Of a DNA stretch of 64,000 bases, positions 1 through 12,106 are shown one piece after another. Source of the stretch: Kappaphycus alvarezii (taxonomy: Eukaryota; Rhodophyta; Florideophyceae; Gigartinales; Solieriaceae); assembly GCA_002205965.3 (NCBI GenBank), contig NADL03000643.1:20627-84626 (forward strand), in the 5' to 3' direction. The position numbers were made by a program, and so were the translations under genes. Every line of letters begins with the position of its first letter. Position 1 is the first letter of the stretch. Below the pieces are notes generated by a model. It worked only from the letters and a program-made list of their open reading frames with translations. It was not told the origin of the DNA and did not search any database.

Positions 1-1883
1 CGTGTTGAACCCGACAACACCTTACAACAAAATATTGTTCGCTTCTTCCGAACATTCGATGATTTCAATCCTCAAGCTCGTGGAGAAGACCTTCGGACGC
101 TACTCAAGGAAGAGTTCTCTATATGGGATCTCACTAGGGCGAAATTCTTACCAACAGTAACATATACAAGTGCATAAGAGTGTTTATGGAAGACCGCGGC
201 CTTCGTCCCCCAAACCAACATTTGAATTCCAATCTTCTATGCATACGCATCGTCAGTGTGATATGGCCGGAACGGAATTTCACAATGACATAAGCGAGGC
301 ATACCACAGGTACCACAACTTAAAACAAGGAAGGCTACAACTGGAAGTCAACACTCCTCCTCCTAGGAATCTGCAAACCCCTCACCGAGAAGGTAGCAAT
401 CACCAACCGGTAAATCGCCATCTACATTTCGACCAAGAGAATGGAAACGGGGCCAGCAAAATTTACGCTTTCTATAGTCGAGACTCCTCGAAGTTTGGTG
501 GGACTTCAGGGAAAACATCATTATGGCTTTGACCCAATTTGACCATCTCTGCAACGTCAACAACATCCAGCAGAGCCAACGTATCTCTCTCATCCACAAT
601 ATGTTCCGAAATGAAGCATTGCGTTTCTACTACTCCTCTTTGCGTAACATGCAAAGCTGGGATCAAATAGTGCATGCATTGCAGCAACGCTATTGCAGCA
701 CAACTCGTATGCAGTCCATAGAAGACGAGGTGTCACTGCTCAACATCAATAACTTCATGATAGATTCTGCTAACGAAGGCGAAGCACTCCAGAAACTCGC
801 AAGAAAAATTGAGGATTTTGTTCCCCAGTGCTCACCTGGTCGTAACTCGGAAGAATACCAGAAACATGTGCTCTATCTTTCCGTGCGGATGAAACCATGG
901 GCCGCCGCCCCCATTAACAGCATGAATAACCCAGGAAGCGATTTTAAAACGTTTCTCGACGCTTTGGACAGAACGGAACACAACGCCCGTATCTGTGCAA
1001 CCTACAACCAGCCATTCCACTACCGTCAAACGCTTTGTCTATCACAAATACTCCTCACAGATCACAGGAACTATCTAGACAAGTACCGCATCTCAAGTCA
1101 CCATCGCAACCCCAACTGTTCATGCCACACTCCCAATACAGAGCACCACAAGAATCTTTTCAACCAGAATCTGTTGAAGTTGCTTCCTTAAGCCCAGAAA
1201 ACGGATACTATCGCCTCAGCCAAACTAATGGAGCAGCCAACTGGTTCCAATCTCAAGCGCGCTATGGAAGGGATCCACATGCTCGTCACCGCAAGCACAT
1301 TACCTCTTCCTCCGACGCAAAATGCTTCAATTGCGGAAGTAACGACCACGTTGAACGTCGATGTACTCAACCACGTGACGCTGATCGCATCGTCAAGAAT
1401 CGAATTTCATTTATGCTGCGCAACAAGACAACTAAGCAAAAAGTAATCATTTTGAAAAAGATTTTATCGGAACAATCTGAGCACATTAATTTCCTTTCAA
1501 GTATGATTTTTGATATCGTGAAAGATCCTGATGGTTTCACTAAGCCCTCAGATGATAATAAGGCAGATGAAAATGCGTATCTTGAGGAGTCACTACAAGA
1601 AACTGACGATGAGGACTCCGTTGTGGATTCGGAACAAGTGCCAGATCCCCAGTATATTCTATTCACTCAAGCTTCCCACACACCATCTTCGCAAACGTCG
1701 CCTCACACATCACCACTTGCATTTTCTAAAGATGAAATCAACTCTAGCATCTTTGAATCTCCGATACTTGAGAGCCCACCCTCGACGAAATATTTTGATT
1801 CAGTCACTAATGAAGAAATATATCAAGTAACGGTTCAAGTCGCTTCAATTTATCACACATCAATAGCTTCAGTTCTTCTGTAA
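1..1883 (+). pseudogene. gag: Copia-1 Gag, frameshifted, with CCHC zinc knuckle
   Basis: Gag, the nucleocapsid precursor of the element, is spread over successive frames: an open stretch from base 1 to 177, then 170-532, 523-1191 and 1035-1883. The segment at 523-1191 is the helical Gag core (text such as FDHLCNVNNI and ALRFYYSSLR). The last segment carries a classical zinc knuckle at about 1322-1363 (CFNCGSNDHVERRC, C-x2-C-x4-H-x4-C) that would bind element RNA. An acidic Ser/Thr/Pro-rich tail follows. At least two frame changes (near 500 and 1030) are needed to read through. Copia Gag N-termini vary, so the true start is not identifiable and probably lies outside the window. Confidence 0.82.
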
Positions 1884-1977
1884 CCTCCAGTAGGTTCATC
1901 TCACCTGCATCTGTCGCTAACGCATTACCGCAGGATGATTCATCGTACTCACCCCGTCTATTTGGATAAGGAATATA

Positions 1978-2657
1978 ATGCAAGTGCCGTCACCCGAGTA
2001 TGCGGCAAAGGGGAAACGAACACGGAATGATTTACGTTCTTATCATGTCGATCACCGCCTCTGTCATGATACTCATTTATCCTCATCCCATGACAACCGA
2101 AATGTCATTAATATCAAGTACTGTGACACTCATTTCTCTAACACACCTAAACCGTTCATTGGTGCGTGTCTTGATATCGGCGCACAACGCTCATGTATCG
2201 GACTGGCACAAGCTAAGGCGTTATACGTCAGATGAAAAAGAAGATGAAGCTATCTTCGTCCGACTACAGCTTCAAGTTCGGCGATAGCATCTATGCTAGC
2301 CTAGGAACTGTTAATATACGTATACCGACTCCAGACGGCGCCTTCCTCGAATTGGACGTTGATGTTGTCGATTCTGATATCCCGTTTTTACTTGGACTGG
2401 ATATCATGGACAAACAACGGCTTGTAGCTGACAATGTGGAAAATGTGTTGCATAGCCGTCAGTACGGCTGGAAACTACCAATAATCCGAAAATTCAACCA
2501 TCTATACGTTGATTGGAACATCAAGGATACTTTATTCACACGGGCGGAGCTAAGTCGATTACACAGACATTACTGGCACCCCTCGGCTTCAAAACTATAC
2601 AATCTCCTTAAGCGCATACGTCCCGTGGACACATCCCCGAGACTCTCGCAGTGTTAA
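1978..2657 (+). pseudogene. pol: Copia-1 aspartic protease and start of the integrase zinc region
   Basis: Two overlapping frames join near 2232. The first holds the protease active-site loop CLDIGAQRSCIGLAQ (D-I-G instead of the usual D-S/T-G). The second carries the C-terminal retropepsin signature IPFLLGLDIMDKQRL, then the pre-integrase segment, with the histidines of the HHCC zinc site in RLHRHYWHPSASKLYNLLK. The paired cysteines follow in the next frame (CQTCQRYNK). The protease would cleave the Gag-Pol polyprotein in the particle. The frameshift inside it makes this copy non-functional unless a sequencing indel is responsible. Confidence 0.82.
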
Positions 2658-3403
2658 AGCAGATCAGCAAGGCTTGCCAAACTTGCCAACGCTATAACAA
2701 AGGGCCGCATCGTTTCCGAGTCAGTTTTCCTCCATCTGATTGTGTATTCAATCATGAAATTGCTCTTGACCTCGTCTGGCTACAGGGACGCCCAGCACTT
2801 CACGTCGTTGACCTCCACACCCATTTCTCTTCTGCTATATTCCTACCCGATAAGACTACCCAAGCAATCTGGAATGCTTTTATTGTCTGCTGGGCTTCAA
2901 CATACGTGGGTTACCCGGATAAAATGCGCGTGGATCAAGATAGTATTTTTACTGGCAAGGAATTCGAGACACTCGCGAAGTCCGCTGGTATTCAGTTGAA
3001 GATCTCTGGTGTCCACTCTCACAATGCGTTGGGAAACGGTGAGCGCTACCATGAGCCCCTGCGAAGGATCTTCAACAAGATCACAGAAGATGTCCCCGGT
3101 GTTGACACGGCAATTGCACTCCAGCTGAGTATCAAGGCCATGAATGATACCACCGGACCTGATGGGCTAGTTCCATCTCTATTGGTTTTTGGAACAATTC
3201 CTAGGTTTGATCCACACTCGACACCTTTACTCAATCATGCTGACCGCATGCGAGCTATGGACCTAGCAAGAATTGAAATGGCGGACATCAGTGCAGAGCT
3301 CAGCCTCCAACGGGCATTTCGAGAACGTGTCCCACCTGCCGCTGACTTTATAGTACACGCTGGAGATCATGTATATGTATGGCAAGAGAATTCAAGGATT
3401 TGA
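2651..3403 (+). pseudogene. pol: Copia-1 integrase core (DDE), open over 250 codons
   Basis: The segment opens with the CxxC half of the HHCC zinc finger (CQTCQRYNKGPH), followed by the RNase H-fold core. The catalytic triad is visible: Asp in IALDLVWLQGR, Asp in MRVDQDSIFTGKEF, Glu in NALGNGERYHEPLRR. This is the spacing of Ty1/copia integrases, which insert the reverse-transcribed DNA into the host chromosome. The frame overlaps both neighbours in other frames (protease before, reverse transcriptase after), so the break is at the junctions. All three catalytic residues are intact, which suggests a relatively young copy. Confidence 0.9.
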
Positions 3404-4300
3404 AGGGACCTTACGAGGTAACAAAGGTGCAAAGCAAACAAGTCTGGGTTCAGAGGCCGGATCGAGAGGCGAAATATAATATATCGAATATCATGCCAGC
3501 TTCCAAGGCAGATGGAAACTCATTATTGCACCAGATCAACTACTCAACATCTTTCTTGGCCAATTCGTCACCTCCTCTCCGCGTATATCTTACGGAAGTT
3601 CTTGAACCAACTGATCCTCGAAAGTCTGACCCCCGCTTTGCCGAAGCAAGGGCAAAAGAAATACGTGGTCTCCTAGACCGGAACATATTCGAGGTTGTAC
3701 TGCGCGAGGAGCTACCGAAGGATGCCAACATATTAGGCGGGCGGTTTGTGCTAAGCATCAAGCATAAGGGCACAAAAGACGAGCTATACAAAGCACGTTA
3801 TGTTGTACAAGGTTTCAAGGACAAGGAATTACACAAACTGGTTCATCCGGCGACAATGCTTCGACACAGCTCTGTTCGTTTGATCATAGCCCTAGCATCT
3901 ATATTTGGCTTTCGTATTTGGTCGCAAGATGTGACACAAGCGTACCTACAGTCTGCAGGCGAATTATTGCGGGATGTTTATGTCAAACCACCAGAAGAAC
4001 TGCAGCTCGACAAAAACCACCTATTGAAACTTCTCAAGCCGCTCTATGGATTGACTGATGCGGGAGACTACTGGGACGCCACAATTACGTCTCATCTTCG
4101 CAATGAACTCCAGATGAATCAGTGTTCACTCGACATCCGTTTGTTTTTTAAGCTCCTAGACGGCAAACTAGCAGGCCTGTCCGGGTACTACGTCGATGAT
4201 AGCTTCCACGCGGTACAGAAGACTTTCTGATCCGCACAAAGCAGACGGAAGAAAGGTTTGAGTCTAAACCAAGAGAGATGGATAATTTTACATTTGCTGG
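3379..4300 (+). pseudogene. pol: Copia-1 reverse transcriptase (RVT_2 type)
   Basis: The copia-type reverse transcriptase runs from the NIFEVVLREELPKD region through KARYVVQGFKDKE and the first catalytic Asp in WSQDVTQAYLQSAG, then KPLYGLTDAGDYW, to the active-site box GYYVDDSF (YVDD). It copies element RNA into DNA. The main open frame ends at 4230, just after YVDD. A further stretch from 4278 (MDNFTFAGMQVSTT) continues the palm/thumb region in another frame, so a frameshift or small deletion lies at 4225-4280. Catalytic aspartates are present. Confidence 0.9.
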
Positions 4301-5005
4301 AATGCAAGTGTCGACTACTCCGGCGGATTTGCTGTCTCAAACCGAATATCTACGCAGAATCAAGCCGCTACCACTAGACGCTTCACTGATGGAATATCGC
4401 TCGCTACGCCAACGACTCCAATGGCTCACTACACCCGACCTGACATCGCTTGTGCTGTAAACAAGGCTTCTCAGGTAACCGACAATTCCTTCGGTCCTCC
4501 GGCAATCACCTTTATTAACCGCATCGTACGGCAAGGATACAAGTATCCCTATCGTGGAATTCTACAACGACCATTGGATCAATCCTCCCTCTATCTGCGA
4601 GTCTACAGCGACGGCAGCTTTGCCGATAACGCCGACCTATCAACTCAACTTGGATTTCTTATTTTATTGTGCGACAAACACGACCAGTGCAACATCTTAC
4701 ACTTTAGTACACACAAGTCTCGAAGGGTGGTCAGATCCGTTCTAGGTGGAGAAAAGTTTGCTTTTGCAGACGCAATGGATTACACTCTCGCAATCAAAAG
4801 CGATATCGACAAAATTCTCAACCGGAACGTTCCCGTCCGTATGTTTACTGATTCAAAATCTCTCTTCGATGTGATTATCAAAAATACCATCACTACAGAG
4901 AAACGGTTGATGGTGGACATTAGCTCAGTCCGAGAAGCCTACGAAGAAATGAAAATCAGTGATGTGGCATGGATTCGAAGCGAGTTCAACCTGCTGATTC
5001 TCTAA
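4278..5005 (+). pseudogene. pol: Copia-1 connection and RNase H domain
   Basis: After a short connection segment (4278-4460) the frame changes and RNase H follows at 4421-5005. Its recognisable elements are HYTRPDIACAVNKASQV (the conserved RPDI block before RNase H), catalytic Asp in VYSDGSFADN, Glu in VLGGEKFAFADA, and Asp in MFTDSKSLFDVI. The final motif normally reading 'N-x-AD' is degraded at the end (SEFNLLIL then stop). RNase H removes RNA from the RNA-DNA hybrid during replication. The polypurine tract and 3' LTR lie 130 bp downstream. Confidence 0.87.
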
Positions 5006-5134
5006 CAAAGGTGAAGGAGAACTCAGTTCTCAATAGAATCATCGATGAAGGGATATGCAAGCACCCTATAGAACAATGGGTTATTCGCCGTGGAGTCTCT
5101 TTCGTCGGCTAAGATCGCAGTCCAGTATTCCTTC

Positions 5135-5147
5135 GAGAAGGGGGGAC
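5135..5147 (+). promoter_or_regulatory. Copia-1 polypurine tract
   Basis: The purine run gagaaggggggac immediately precedes the 3' LTR. It is the standard plus-strand DNA primer position in LTR retrotransposons. Confidence 0.8.
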
Positions 5148-5850
5148 TGTGGAGGAACGACTCGTGCCAACCACTAGTCGTTATATTTCTTACCATCTTC
5201 CAGCTGTTTCTTCGAAGTCGGATACCATACCTTTTCTGTTCTATGGTATCCTATACTGAGCCTGCTCTATTACATATAGAAGGCGCAAGCAACCGTCGGT
5301 ATCTATTCACTGGCTCGCAACTGTTGTTTTGAAGAAGTACAAAGTCGGACCTACCCAGTTCATGCACCACTGGGCCGGCCCTACCTATCGTAGACACACG
5401 ACACTCGATAGGCAACAGTCGTTGCCTATCCTACCGGCCCCGACTGTTGCTCCGAAGGCGAAACACAGCTCGGACCTATTTAGTGTATACTACACTGGGC
5501 CAGCTCTACCTAACATAGATGCACGTCCGCTGATAACCAACAGTCGTTGTCCATCCTACCGGCCCCGACTGTTGCGCCGAAGGGCAAGTCCATGACTCGG
5601 ACCTATCCGCACTACCGCATACTGGGCCAACTCTGGTTACACATATTTTTCTGCAATACCCGATTGCATATTCGGTATTCATCGCTTGACTAAGCTTTTA
5701 TGGAAGGGTTGTTTACAAATTAGTATTTAAGATAGCTATCTCTGCTAGACTAGCCATCCTCTCTCAACAAGAAAATCAATCAAATCATCAACCAAACCTC
5801 AACTAATCAACAAATCAACAAGTGTTAGACGTAAATACGTTCTACCCACA
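5148..5850 (+). repeat. Copia-1 3' LTR (703 bp)
   Basis: The LTR starts TGTGG directly after the polypurine tract and ends CCACA at 5850, giving a 5-bp terminal inverted repeat with the usual TG...CA ends. The last 90 bp are an A/C-rich leader-like stretch. No partner LTR is in the window, so the boundaries rest on the tract and the terminal repeat. Most of the interior consists of tandem units (see 5218-5645). Confidence 0.78.
5218..5645 (+). repeat. Tandem ~126-bp units inside the Copia-1 LTR
   Basis: Units begin with tcgga at 5218, 5345, 5470 and 5597 (periods 127, 125, 127). Each later full unit carries cggacctay, ctgggccrgc and, near its end, the block ctaccggccccgactgttgc. The last unit is truncated. 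A partial, more diverged unit precedes 5218. Repeated units in the U3 region of an LTR are often promoter or enhancer arrays; that role is inference here. Confidence 0.8.
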
Positions 5851-7400
5851 ATAAGTACGTGGTATGTACACGTGTATTCTCAGCGAAGTGCAGCAACACG
5901 TACAGTACAGTAGTATTCTGTCAGCAACGTACTGTACCTAGTCTGCAGTTAGTGCTCCTTTGTGGTCTATAGGCTGGAAATGGGGGTTAATTTACTGTGG
6001 TAGATATGTGGGTTGGAACCCAGTAAATTTGTACCGGAGCGTAATTGGCTTGGCCAATACATGTACGGTATCTACGCTCCGGTACAAATTCACTGGGTTC
6101 CAATTGTGGTCTATATAAAGTGCCCCTGACCTGGTCCCTGCGATCAGAGAGGCACCAGCGACGGGAAGTACTACTGTATACAGTACATAAGTCCTGGTGC
6201 GTACATTGCATCTTCGGGGTGAAGTTGTAGCAGTTCTGTTACGGATCAATTAGTACGAGGCATGTGCACGTGTATTGTCAGCCTAGTAAAGTGACCGTTG
6301 TACAGTATTACCGGAACATTGCATTAGCGCATGCATTCCTATCAAATGCAACTACTGCATTCGATTCAATTACTGCAGTTGATGCCTTTTAGTGTACAGT
6401 CCAGTACTTTAGTACAGTAATGACCATACTGTATGGCACCACGCGAGTCTACATACTGTAAAGTGCTCGTAATTTGGTATCCAATTCCAGAAAGGGATCA
6501 GTGATTGTGTGACGAGCAACCTGATCCGTACCGACAACTTCAGAGTGAAGATGTACCAGTACTGTACAGCATTGTAGTAAGGGACCTTGTCCTTAGAATC
6601 TCCAAGTCGTGGAGATCTCTAGCACAGGAAAGATAGCCTGTAGACTGAGACTGCGTAGAATTATGTAGAGTTATACTGTAAATAAGTACTGTGCTCTAAT
6701 CACCGCGGTTTGCTGACCTATGGGGCGAGACTTAGTCCGGAGATAAGTACTAAGAAATACAGCGGCTTTTGATGTAGAGCTTTTTGGGGTACATGTGACC
6801 TAATTGATTTATTTTCTAAGCCCGTTCTTTCAAAAAGTGTGCATTTTCTCGATAACAGAATCTACCTCTATAGACAAATTTAGTAAAGTTCTATCTTGGG
6901 ATATCGAGGGATCGTCACGCCATCGCAATGAGGTCATCTTCGCTTGTTAGGACTGAGCCTCTTCATTCGGCAAGTGTCATCGTGTACTTTGAGCCAAAAT
7001 AATTTCTTTCCGAGAGACCTATCTTAATTTAATTCAACCTGCAGCCAGTGGTAGCTTTGTTCCACGGCATACCAGTAAGGTAGCAGATCTTTACAAACTG
7101 CAATGTATTGTACAGTATAGTACGACACAAACGCGTGCGGGGGATGCTCAAAAATAAACTACAAATGCAGACTGTGGGTGAAAACCTATCGTGCCTCCAT
7201 TACTTGCAGACAATACGCAAACCCAAAACCAGTAAGGAAATTGCGAAGCACCCGTTGAAGGGAGGAACCGCGACGGGAGGCAGCGAAGCGTAAACATCTT
7301 CCCTGAATAGGTGCATTGGAGGCACAAAGCATGCTTATGGAAAGAACTTGGAGGGTTGAAGTAGTTCTGTTACCGAATGAGAGCCACAAGAGCAGTGACT
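5851..7400. other. Intergenic, no gene seen; TACTGTA/TACAGTA cluster
   Basis: No supported coding region. The stretch contains about ten copies of TACTGTA/TACAGTA-like words between 5910 and 7115. It also holds two related modules around a cacgtgtatt core (from 5870 and from 6268) and the long inverted repeat at 6013-6103 followed by a TATA-like ctatataaag. It may be remains of another LTR, but no partner copy is present. Confidence 0.5.
6013..6103. repeat. Long inverted repeat (31-bp arms) with a nested hairpin
   Basis: Arms at 6013-6043 and 6073-6103 are reverse complements with one mismatch (core ccggagcgta / tacgctccgg). The 29-bp loop itself starts with a 6-bp hairpin (attggc at 6044-6049, gccaat at 6053-6058). 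A TATA-like sequence lies just beyond, at 6111-6118. Confidence 0.92.
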
Positions 7401-10400
7401 GCCTAGGATATATGAAGATATAACTACTCTTTTACAAGCAGTGACTGCTTCATATATCTGTAGCATATCGCGATTTTATTATAAATCGAATGTTATTCTC
7501 GTAAGAAAACTCCCAATCTTCCCTTCATTCAATCCGTAGTTATTGCATACCAGAAGCTATTACAAAGCCGTTCCTTTTCAAGAATTCCTGTTCTATTCAT
7601 CCCGAGACTCATTCTTGACCTATTTTCTTCCAACAAATCGTCATAGCGTTTTCTTCAACGAAAATGAATCCAACAGTTTTTCTCCTTTATGAATCGAAAC
7701 TCACTGCAAAGCCCATTTCCCTATTTTTGGCTCAACGATTTGGGTAAACCTTTCTTTGAAAAAAAATAGTTCGACTTTTGATCTGCTTCGTCCTCCCAAT
7801 TCAGTTCCGATATTTTATCAAGCTGATTTATTAGTAATAGCTTTATTGCGATGAATGTATGTGCATGCAAAAGCCGCAACAATGCCTCGCATTTTCTTTT
7901 TCGCCAACCCGTGACGCTTTCCGAGTACATTAATACATCTAAAATTCGATTTTAATATCGTGGAAGCAACATTCTGTCAGCTACCACTCTATCAACTTAC
8001 CCACTTTGTCCTCAACATGGCCAACCTCCGCCCGTCCCTTACAATCGTCCAATTCATCCTGTTTCTTCCGACTCCTCAGCACCCTGGAGTTAATGGCAAA
8101 TGGGAAAACTGACTTAGAGGACAGCTGTAGGATTATGGGACGGGAACACGTTCGTGGGTGAACCTGCAGTCATTGTTTCGAGAGGAATAAGGAGCTGGAG
8201 GAGGCTGAGGTGGATGTGTAGAGATCGGAGAATGTGAAAGAATGCGTGGACCCACCGTTGTCGCTGGTTCTCAGCGGTGGAGAAACTGCTGCGGGGAACA
8301 AAGCGGAGAATAGGTTTTAATTTTAATCTCTGATTCCACTTTTGCGAATAAAGCGGGGGTTGAGTAGCGAAAAGAGGCATTGGAGGACCTCTTTATGTGC
8401 GAAGGGGATATCTGTGGTTCAGGCTGTTTGGAGAGAATCTGTAGAGACTGCAATTCGGGTTTTTTTGATTTTAGAGGAACTTTTCTGGCTCTTATCTCAA
8501 GTGCAATGACTGTCAGGAGCAGATCGGGATATTTATCTTGACATTATCTAATGTTATTTTTATGACCTGCAAGATTTCCCTTGATTTATTTATGGAATTA
8601 AGTATGTATGTTTCAGTCTACGGGTTTAGCCAAAAAGTTTTTACAAGCCATAAGATGGATCTTGAAAAATGATATTCTACTTCAAGTGCAGAGCAACGTA
8701 GTCCAATAGTTGAAAGTCAACTTCCACTCTAGAAGGTAGTTATTTTACGTTCTTCCGTTGGCAGAGTTTGTATACCCAATCCATTCTGTATTTCTTCGCA
8801 GCATCTTCACCCCGCATCCCTATTCGCTGCTTCTTGTTCTCACAACCATACTACGGTAGCAATCTTGTCGATCGCAACACCAGTGTCTTTGGATAGCTGG
8901 ATCTAAGAGTATAATTGTCCGGAAATTTATCCCTATCACCGGAATCGCACTTGATAATAAAGCGCTTAAATGTTTTGAACGGTAAGGACAAATTTTGTTC
9001 CTCCCACATAACATTAAAATCCAGTAAAGTCGTACTTTTTGCTGTTAATCGGCGAAAATATTTGATCTTTGTCGGGTATATGACGTTCAATAGCTACCGA
9101 AGAAATACTTTACACAGAATGAGGGTGATGTCATGCTGATAAGAGAGAATAAATGACTTTAAGTTTCCACATACATATTTGAGGAACGGCAACGAGCAAT
9201 AGGCATCGTGCCTGCAAATTTTCATTGAGATTATCAAGATACTGGCTTTCTACAGAAAGTAAATACGAGGTTTTAAAGCCTTTTTGAACCAAACCTTCAG
9301 TTGTTTCTAAAGAATTTTCCAAACATTTGAAATCATTATTTATTGCGATGTTTGAGAGGATCAAACCTTTGGTGAAACAGTCAGAACATATATCAGATGA
9401 AGTCGTCTTTTGTAGAGTGAAAATGATACGAAAAATGGGGGTTTAGTCGTCGAAACTGGAATAGTTAATGGAGATTGGAGTCAAAAAGGGATGATGGAAA
9501 CAGCAGATTATTTCAGATTTACTGAGTGCCTTCCATTGAAAGAAGTACACATTTATCCGGAAAGGTTTACTCCGGAATTGTTTAATTTTGAAGTATGAGC
9601 TTGCTTTCTCTTCCGTGTTCCTTTCTCATTTGTGACTCAATTTAAAATGTTCTCCTGAATCTCTTGGAAACACGCAAAGAAGACACTTTTCTCTGCTCGC
9701 ACAAATATTTAAGCTGCGTAGTGTATCCGGAGTCCAGTTCAGCTCCACTTAGTATCTACCATTCCTTTTAAAGATTATAGAGAATATAGCGCCGTCTTTT
9801 TTCATTTGAAAGGATTCCCGAAAAGCGAAATCATTCAAGTTGTATACCAACTTCGGATAGGGCTTCTGGAACGCAACTGGACTCTACACCACAACAAAAA
9901 CCGGATATTAATAAATTGCTTAGCGTATCATGGGGATAACAATTGAGCATAAGATTGGTCCTCTAGAGTTCTTAAACAATCAAAATAGACAGAAATACCT
10001 TTATCATGATTTACCGATGCGCGGAGTGAATGAATTTGAGATAGAAACCTCAAAAAGATTTTCACAAGACATTGTAAATTCGAGAATCTCCGAAGCAGAG
10101 TGTAATGATTTGTAGTGGTGCTGAAAGTGTGTCTACGGAAAAAAATTTATTGAATAAGACCTTCCCATTATATATCGGTAAATCACATTAAATGCAAGTT
10201 AAAATAATAAAATGATATAGAGGCAATGCAGTCAGGTCTTTACCTGAATTTGTGAGCCCGTAGAGGAAATTTTATAATTCTAGGCGTGATGAAATCTCCA
10301 TTTGCAACTCTGAAAAGGGGTGTACCAGTAAAGCAGTACAAATGAGGCGCATGAGAACATTTTCAACGAGAATATTCGATCAGGTGATTCCCTACAACTC

Positions 10401-10890
10401 TACAACTACAGCTGTGCATTATACCATACAAGCTATGAGTTAGGGCTAAAAATGACATGGAAGGTTGCCTGTAATATACATGTCGATTGTCAAAGAATTT
10501 TTATGATTCTTAAAGATATTTATACATAGATTACTGATCCTGGTCTCTGGAAACGTATTACAAGGTCAAATTTCGGAGTGAATCTATTTACAAGAAGAGG
10601 CATGGAGGTGACGCTGAAGACTTTTGATTACTTAAAGTTATTGGTAGGAGCGAAATGAAATATTGTAACTTGTATGTAAGAATAAAACGGTTACCAGATA
10701 TCAAAGAAAGAGTTGTCTTGATGACTATTCGAGAATGCTTCCTACAAGGTGATTAGTTAAACATAAGATCAAAGCAAAAGGAAGATAAATGGACCCATTG
10801 AGACTTATATTTCTTTTGCATCTATCTGAACTCAAGATTGAGAAGTATTACTCCAGACTTGTTTTAGATAAAGGGAAGAACGGATGCTGC
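7401..10890. other. AT-rich stretch without recognisable genes
   Basis: Both strands hold only short open stretches (under 90 codons) with no motif I recognise. A short imperfect inverted structure around cagtgactgc lies at 7390-7460. The right part is continuous with the gypsy remnant starting near 10891, so it may include more decayed gypsy sequence than can be recognised by eye. Confidence 0.5.
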
Positions 10891-11400
10891 AAATCGTCCT
10901 TCGAAGCACCACGTTTACTGGTTAAGGCCAAACAGCCACAGTTTTAGTTGATTATCTTCCTTTACGTCGCATCAGGAAAACGAATAAGACTTCATCACCC
11001 GGCTCTCATATGATGTTTGATCGGTTTGGAGATGAGATATTGTTCAACCAGTTTTACATGAAACTAGTATTTCATCATCAAAGGATGAGTCCCGAAGACA
11101 TCGAAAAGAATGGATTTAGTACAAAATTTGGGGCATTTCAATATCTTATTGTGCCTGTGAGACTTTTAAATTCCCGTGATAGGTTGCAAATTTGAATCAT
11201 AAAATCCTTTTCGAATATGCATATTTTCTTAGCTATTCAAGTCTATTATGTTTTAATTTATAGCTAAAATGGTGAGGCGCATTATGAGTTTTTGTAAATT
11301 GCATTCAAGAAACTTAAGTAATATGAGCTGTATATCCATCCGAAAAAAAGTATTTGCTTTACAGTCAGGTTGATTTCTCGGTTTATAAATTGGAGAGGAT
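10891..11400 (+). pseudogene. Worn Ty3/gypsy reverse transcriptase remnant
   Basis: Reading through frame changes gives VDYLPLRRIRKTNKT, then MMFDRFGDEILF, then HHQRMSPEDIEKNGFSTKFG and AFQYLIVPV. These line up with the gypsy RT block seen intact in Gypsy-5 (IRMKPEDVEKAAFNTKYG). After a gap, KKLK and YELYIHPKKSICF near 11280-11360 match the LYISPKKCSFF segment of Gypsy-3. The YxDD segment between them is missing. It belongs to the same lineage as Gypsy-3/4/5 but is older and AT-rich. Confidence 0.75.
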
Positions 11401-12106
11401 AGTATTTGTCCCAGTCCCTATGATTTTTTGTGGTAAAGATTGGAAAAATGACGGAAGCATATATAAATAATGCCAAGAATCTGAAAGTCTTGTAGAAGTC
11501 CAAAGGAAGTAATGACTTCAAATCCAAATTTAGTCTTCTCATAAACAATAGAACTCGTGGCCCAGTCTACGCTTCCAAGCTTGCTGGGTACCCAAACTTC
11601 ACACAGCTATAGCTAGATGAATATAGAAAAGATTCCGTAATATGTTTTTGTTACAGGAAAATTTCGCCACCTGAGCCGAATTATACTGCTAACGAAAGAG
11701 AGCTTCAGAAAATTATTAGCTTCCTGGGAAGGACCAAGTCCGACCTTTAGGGAACTGAATTCGAGATCTTGAATCCTCGATCTACGATATCCACAACCAG
11801 TTCCCGGCCGGTGCACCCCCCCTCCCCGGCCCGCTCCCGATCCAGATGAATCGGCCGCTAAGCGACTCCGCCTTAATGGCCCAACACCCACTCCGCCTGC
11901 CGCCTCTCCAGCCAACCAGTGAGGAGGACCCTATTCGCACAACCCCAACATTGCCCACCCCCCTCCATTATATTTTCCCTCCCCATGCTGACATAACCAT
12001 GCCTTCCCAACTCTGTGAGGGTACGGTTTCATAAGATCCTCGCTCAGATCTGCCGCCGCCACTTCGAATCCCGGGCTTGTTCTTGGCGACGTAAATTTCT
12101 CCATGC

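Larger units (their letters stand above)
1..5850 (+). mobile_element. Copia-1: Ty1/copia LTR retrotransposon, 5' end outside the window
   Basis: Domains run in the Ty1/copia order: Gag with a CCHC knuckle, aspartic protease, integrase, reverse transcriptase, RNase H, then a polypurine tract and a 3' LTR. Integrase lying before reverse transcriptase is the diagnostic copia order. The 5' LTR, primer-binding site and probably the first gag codons lie left of base 1. Gag and pol are split over several frames, so this copy is not coding-competent as read, although the individual domains are well preserved. Flanking target-site duplication cannot be tested because only one end is present. Confidence 0.93.

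Noticed and set aside
5340..5645. CRISPR-like array in the Copia-1 LTR
   Set aside because: Units of ~126 bp are diverged over their entire length, with no short repeat/unique spacer pattern, and the genome is eukaryotic.
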